Shown here: positions 6,793 through 8,525 of the stretch, in pieces
How positions within the stretch are numbered: position 1 is the stretch's first letter
Layout: the number at the start of each line of letters is the position of its first letter
Source: DASPXY01 sp038227745
GTDB taxonomy: Bacteria; Planctomycetota; Planctomycetia; Gemmatales; Gemmataceae
Length of the DNA: 8,525 bases
Direction of reading: 5' to 3'
Assembly (NCBI GenBank): GCA_038227745.1
Contig: JBBRPS010000455.1
Coordinates: 1 to 8,525 of the forward strand
Program-made: the position numbers and the translations under genes
Notes under the pieces: model-generated
What the model was told of the DNA's origin: nothing
Database searches by the model: none
The model's input: the letters and a program-made list of their open reading frames with translations, nothing else

Positions 6793-6860
6793 TGTCAGTT
6801 CATTTCCCGGCCGGGAAATGAACTGACACCAATTTCCCCCAATTTCCTGCCAATTTCTTC
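6761..6860. repeat. 100-bp near-perfect spacerless palindrome
   Basis: The arms 6761-6810 and 6811-6860 meet at CCCGG/CCGGG with no loop. 48 of 50 pairs match; the only differences are AA at 6783-6784 against CC at 6837-6838. Each outer arm is made of AAATTGG units (ends at 6771, 6782, 6792; a further unit ends at 6760 outside the palindrome). The inner part carries GGTGTCAGTTCATTTCCCGG. It fills the gap between the DUF2442 stop (6870) and the 78-aa gene start (6734). It codes for nothing convincing and has no T-run typical of a terminator. A REP/MITE-like element or a fold-back duplication is likely. Confidence 0.95.
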
Positions 6861-6869
6861 AGCGTTTGG

Positions 6870-7154
6870 TTAAGCCCGGCGGCGTTTCGCCTTGGCTTGC
6901 TTGGGCGGGCAAGCCGGAATCCCCTGTAACATTCCCCGAGCACTGATGTCTTCGTCGATGTCGGGCCAATGGACTCCTTCGCCGGCTCCGATTATCTCAA
7001 ACTGGCTGCGCTGCGCCGGTGTCGCATTCGCCAATCGCCACGACCACGCAAGCGGAACACTTACCGTCCGTCCGTCGGCCAGCTGGGCGACAATGGCGTC
7101 CTCGGTAACTTCGAGTGTGACGATGCGGGGTTCACTACTGGCCGCAATGTTCAT
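6870..7154 (-). CDS. DUF2442 family protein
   Basis: 94 aa. The DUF2442 pattern is clear: VTLEVTEDAIVAQLADGRTV (12-31), VPLAWSWRLANATPAQR (33-49), FEIIGAGEGVHWPDIDEDIS (52-71) and a final helix-turn with GMLQGIP, followed by a Lys/Arg-rich tail. The start at 7154 is preferred over 7181 because GGGAGG (7161-7166) lies 6 nt upstream. The gene overlaps the end of the DUF4160 gene by 20 nt, which implies translational coupling. Known of the family: small cytoplasmic proteins, often next to DUF4160 genes and often suspected of being part of toxin-antitoxin-like pairs, without a settled function. Which partner would be toxic, if either, cannot be told from this sequence. Confidence 0.9.
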   Translation of the reverse strand: MNIAASSEPRIVTLEVTEDAIVAQLADGRTVSVPLAWSWRLANATPAQRSQFEIIGAGEGVHWPDIDEDISARGMLQGIPACPPKQAKAKRRRA

Positions 7155-7374
7155 CCCATGCCTCCCGAATACGGTCCACATTGTCGATGATGATCTTCCG
7201 GATGCGGATTAATTCTTTTGCCGAGAAGCCGTTATTGTACGCCAAGACGACGGGTTCGAGCCAGAATTTGCAGGCAGATCGGTCCCGGCGCACGTGGACG
7301 TGCCTCGGTTCATTACAGTCGAAGCTGTAAAAGAAAAACCGATACGGACCAGGAATACCGGAGACCGTGGGCAA
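7135..7374 (-). CDS. DUF4160 family protein (TTG start)
   Basis: 79 aa, normal for the family. It begins MPTVSGIPGPYRFFFYS, has the conserved acidic-Pro-His-Val-His motif NEPRHVHVRRD (21-31), then a strand region and the C-terminal helices SAKELIRIRKIIIDNVDRI, REAWDEHC. The start is a TTG at 7374: it matches the usual N-terminus of the family and has GGAGG (7383-7387) 8 nt upstream. The ATG codons further up (7425, 7458) would translate a palindrome (7412-7441) and are rejected. Its stop lies inside the DUF2442 gene, so the two are a coupled pair. Biochemical function is not established for this family. Confidence 0.88.
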   Translation of the reverse strand: MPTVSGIPGPYRFFFYSFDCNEPRHVHVRRDRSACKFWLEPVVLAYNNGFSAKELIRIRKIIIDNVDRIREAWDEHCGQ

Positions 7375-7411
7375 CGCGGCGACCTCCAACTGCGGCTGTA
7401 GCGATTTGTCA

Positions 7412-7441
7412 CGGCTGGCCGGCATGGATGCCGGCCAGCCG
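7412..7441. repeat. Hairpin palindrome upstream of the DUF4160 gene
   Basis: Perfect 14-bp arms (7412-7425 and 7428-7441, CGGCTGGCCGGCAT and complement) with two bases between. It lies 38 nt before the TTG start of the DUF4160 gene, so in the transcript it could form a strong stem in the 5' leader. It does not resemble the other palindromes in this window. Confidence 0.8.
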
Positions 7442-7507
7442 AAACGAAAAAGGGACATTCAGCTTTTTCGTTTTGTCTCGTGTTCGTTTCTCTCTCTTTT
7501 TCGTTTC
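7442..7507. repeat. CTTTTTCGTTT repeats next to the hairpin
   Basis: The 11-mer CTTTTTCGTTT occurs at 7463-7473 and 7496-7506, and its complement at 7442-7452. The stretch between is pyrimidine-rich on the plus strand (TTTCTCTCTC) and much more AT-rich than its surroundings. Arms 7442-7452 and 7463-7473 can form an 11-bp stem with a 10-nt loop. Read on the minus strand the first stem is followed by CCCTTTTTCGTTTC, so a terminator-like role just ahead of DUF4160 is possible. Confidence 0.6.
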
Positions 7508-7567
7508 CCCGGGGCCGTCGGCGTTGGCGTCGGAGCGGAAGCCGCGCACGACATCTGAGCCTCCAGG

Positions 7568-7702
7568 TTACTCCAGCCGGAACTTCCCGTCTTCGAGGAC
7601 GATCGCGCTCTTGCCGCGGTAACGGTCATAGGTCCGCTCCATGTCGGCGACATCGTCGAACCAGCCCACCACGTTACCCTGACGCCCCGCAATCTGAACC
7701 AT
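7568..7702 (-). CDS. 44-aa ORF, possible small gene or gene remnant
   Basis: It reads MVQIAGRQGNVVGWFDDVAD, then MERTYDRYRGKSAIVLEDGK, then FRLE and TAA. Codon third positions are mostly G or C, as in the real genes here, and the peptide has a balanced composition with a possible beta-helix-beta layout. It lies in the same frame as, and 42 nt after, the stop of the zinc-ribbon membrane protein gene. No clear Shine-Dalgarno sequence precedes the ATG; a TTG two codons upstream is an alternative. I do not recognise it. It may be a real short gene or the 3' remnant of a longer one. Confidence 0.45.
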   Translation of the reverse strand: MVQIAGRQGNVVGWFDDVADMERTYDRYRGKSAIVLEDGKFRLE

Positions 7703-7744
7703 GCCCAATTTCTTTGTAGCGACGCTCGCCGAGCGGGAGGCGAG

Positions 7745-8257
7745 TTACGCCCTGCCGTCCCTCATCTCTTTCTCCAGAGCCATTACCTCCCGAAAGCGTT
7801 CCTTGGTTTCTGGTTGCTGAAGCATGAACAGACCCCAGATGCCGAACGTCGCTCCCACAATGGTAAGAATGGACAAGATACAACCGGCGACGGCCCACTT
7901 GTACGAATTCATGTGCCACATGTGCCACATTCCTTTGTTAATCAGGAGGAACACAAAGGGGAGGGCGATCAAAACAGCAGGAAATTGAGGATGAGGCCTA
8001 CCTCCACCGCACCATAGAAAAAAGTAACCGCCAGCGACAAACAGGGTCAGGAAACATTGTGCCTTCGCCGGGAGGGCCACGCGACGCTCGATTTGAGTAC
8101 GTTTCTCGCTACGGCGGGATTTGCGGAATGCGAAACCACAAACCGGGCATTTGACCTTTTTGCCCACGCTCGAATCGTCCATCGAAATTGGTTCGGCACA
8201 TTCCGGACACTTGCGGTGAATCACTGAGGTATCCTCACATTGATAGTTGGTTTCCAT
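7745..8257 (-). CDS. Zinc-ribbon membrane protein, three predicted TM segments
   Basis: 170 aa. An N-terminal zinc ribbon (C17-P-E-C20 and C37-P-V-C40, the second within GKKVKCPVCGFAFR) is of the same MJ0042-like kind as in the protein at 1800-2855. A basic linker (45-60) is followed by three hydrophobic segments (about 68-83, 92-108, 121-146) and a charged helical tail (149-170). Between TM2 and TM3 there is a short repeat WHMWHM, encoded by a duplicated 9-bp unit near 7911-7930. The basic linker suggests that the ribbon is cytoplasmic. The start ATG at 8257 has no obvious ribosome binding site. Base composition is more AT-rich than in the left-hand genes. Function is unknown. Confidence 0.8.
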   Translation of the reverse strand: METNYQCEDTSVIHRKCPECAEPISMDDSSVGKKVKCPVCGFAFRKSRRSEKRTQIERRVALPAKAQCFLTLFVAGGYFFLWCGGGRPHPQFPAVLIALPFVFLLINKGMWHMWHMNSYKWAVAGCILSILTIVGATFGIWGLFMLQQPETKERFREVMALEKEMRDGRA

Positions 8258-8372
8258 TCAAAACGAGGCAGAAAAGGGGTCGGGAGCAATAATGTTCGAG
8301 ACAGAAAACGTTGATCCCGTCCTCATCCATCTTCTTACCCGCCGCCTCCATCGAGACAACCGCCCACCCCTT

Positions 8373-8394
8373 GAGGAAATTGGGAGGAAATTGG
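8373..8394. repeat. Two tandem copies of GAGGAAATTGG
   Basis: Two exact 11-bp units at 8373-8383 and 8384-8394. They share GGAAATTGG and the 11-bp period with the arms of the palindrome at 6761-6860, about 1.5 kb away. Confidence 0.85.
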
Positions 8395-8399
8395 GCCGG

Positions 8400-8466
8400 G
8401 TCGGGGTGGGAGTCACCTCCCACCCCTCCCACAGATCCGGACTTGCCCAATTAAGGCATCCGGCTC
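8400..8466 (-). ncRNA. Possible 3' end of a group II intron (domains V and VI)
   Basis: On the minus strand 8466-8434 reads GAGCCGGATGCC, TTAATT, GGGCAAGTCCGGATC, 33 nt. It folds like a domain V: the lower helix GAGCCGGA/TCCGGATC has one G-A mismatch and carries the AGC triad at its usual place, a two-base bulge (AG) follows, and a short upper helix is capped by an A/T-rich loop. Downstream lies a hairpin (8426-8403, GGGGTGGGAG with its complement, GTGA-type loop) in the position of domain VI, then GAC at 8402-8400, a plausible A-pyrimidine intron end. Against it: no GNRA loop, no unpaired branch A, and the reverse transcriptase gene would lie outside the window. Confidence 0.45.
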
Positions 8467-8525
8467 GTCTCGCCGCGGTCTCGCGTGCGCTCTGCTACCC
8501 GTGGCCGTTTCGTGGACAGCGGTGC

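Larger units (their letters stand above)
8258..8525. other. Right-edge region without a recognised gene
   Basis: 268 nt. From 8258 to 8372 I see nothing convincing. Then come two tandem GAGGAAATTGG units (8373-8394), a 10-bp-stem hairpin (8403-8426) and a domain V-like fold (8434-8466). From 8467 to the edge, the minus strand is a GC-rich leader of unknown content, which could be the end of an intron-encoded protein lying beyond the window. Confidence 0.5.

Noticed and set aside
6761..6860. The large palindrome as a standard intrinsic terminator or CRISPR remnant
   Set aside because: There is no T-run after either arm, and the AAATTGG units are far too short and lack spacers for a CRISPR array.
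7218..7622. 134-codon plus-strand frame through the DUF4160 region
   Set aside because: It is antisense to the DUF4160 gene and translates the palindrome and CTTTTTCGTTT repeats; no domain.
7719..7738. Small stem CGCTC-GCC-GAGCG after the zinc-ribbon membrane gene as a terminator
   Set aside because: Only 5 bp of stem and no following T-run; such stems are common by chance in GC-rich DNA.
7674..7928. 84-codon minus-strand frame overlapping the zinc-ribbon membrane gene
   Set aside because: It is an alternative frame of a gene with clear zinc ribbon and TM segments, and has no features of its own.
8235..8450. 71-codon minus-strand frame at the right edge
   Set aside because: It runs through the hairpin, the AAATTGG repeats and part of the domain V-like fold, and overlaps the start of the zinc-ribbon membrane gene.

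Overview
The window is GC-rich and reads like a planctomycete chromosome, most likely Gemmataceae-like. This is inferred from protein families, not from a marker gene. The supporting families are a DUF1501 secreted protein, a Ser/Thr kinase with a C-terminal membrane anchor, two proteins with CPxC zinc ribbons, a CFI-box C-terminus, and several small proteins of planctomycete type. I see no rRNA, tRNA or CRISPR array, and no complete transposase.

Left part (1-6113), ordinary chromosomal genes: on the minus strand, the 5' end of a possible VOC/glyoxalase-like gene (1-66) lies 33 nt downstream of a DUF1501 gene (100-1488). Divergent from these on the plus strand are a zinc-ribbon/CFI-box protein (1800-2855), an alkaline-phosphatase-superfamily metalloenzyme (2969-4036, perfect TATAAT and AGGAGG), and a PknB-type Ser/Thr kinase (4524-6113). 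The divergent gap 1489-1799 holds a 77-bp inverted repeat.

Right part (6110-8525), accessory character: all recognised genes are short and on the minus strand, base composition is more mixed, and repeats are dense. In minus-strand order there are: a group II intron domain V-like fold at the edge, a zinc-ribbon three-TM protein (7745-8257), a 44-aa ORF (7568-7702), a DUF4160 gene with a TTG start (7135-7374) overlapping a DUF2442 gene (6870-7154), a 78-aa protein (6498-6734), and a small protein (5936-6409) whose C-terminus is made by a palindrome plus antisense kinase sequence.

The most striking structural feature is a set of unrelated palindromes between genes: 1563-1639, 6110-6162, 6761-6860 and 7412-7441. 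The 6761-6860 element is a 100-bp spacerless palindrome with only two mismatched pairs, built from AAATTGG units at 10-11 bp period. The same 11-bp unit recurs at 8373-8394. The 6110-6162 palindrome supplies the stop codon of the kinase and rewrites the end of the convergent small gene. The likeliest functional module is the overlapping DUF4160-DUF2442 pair. No pathway links all the genes.
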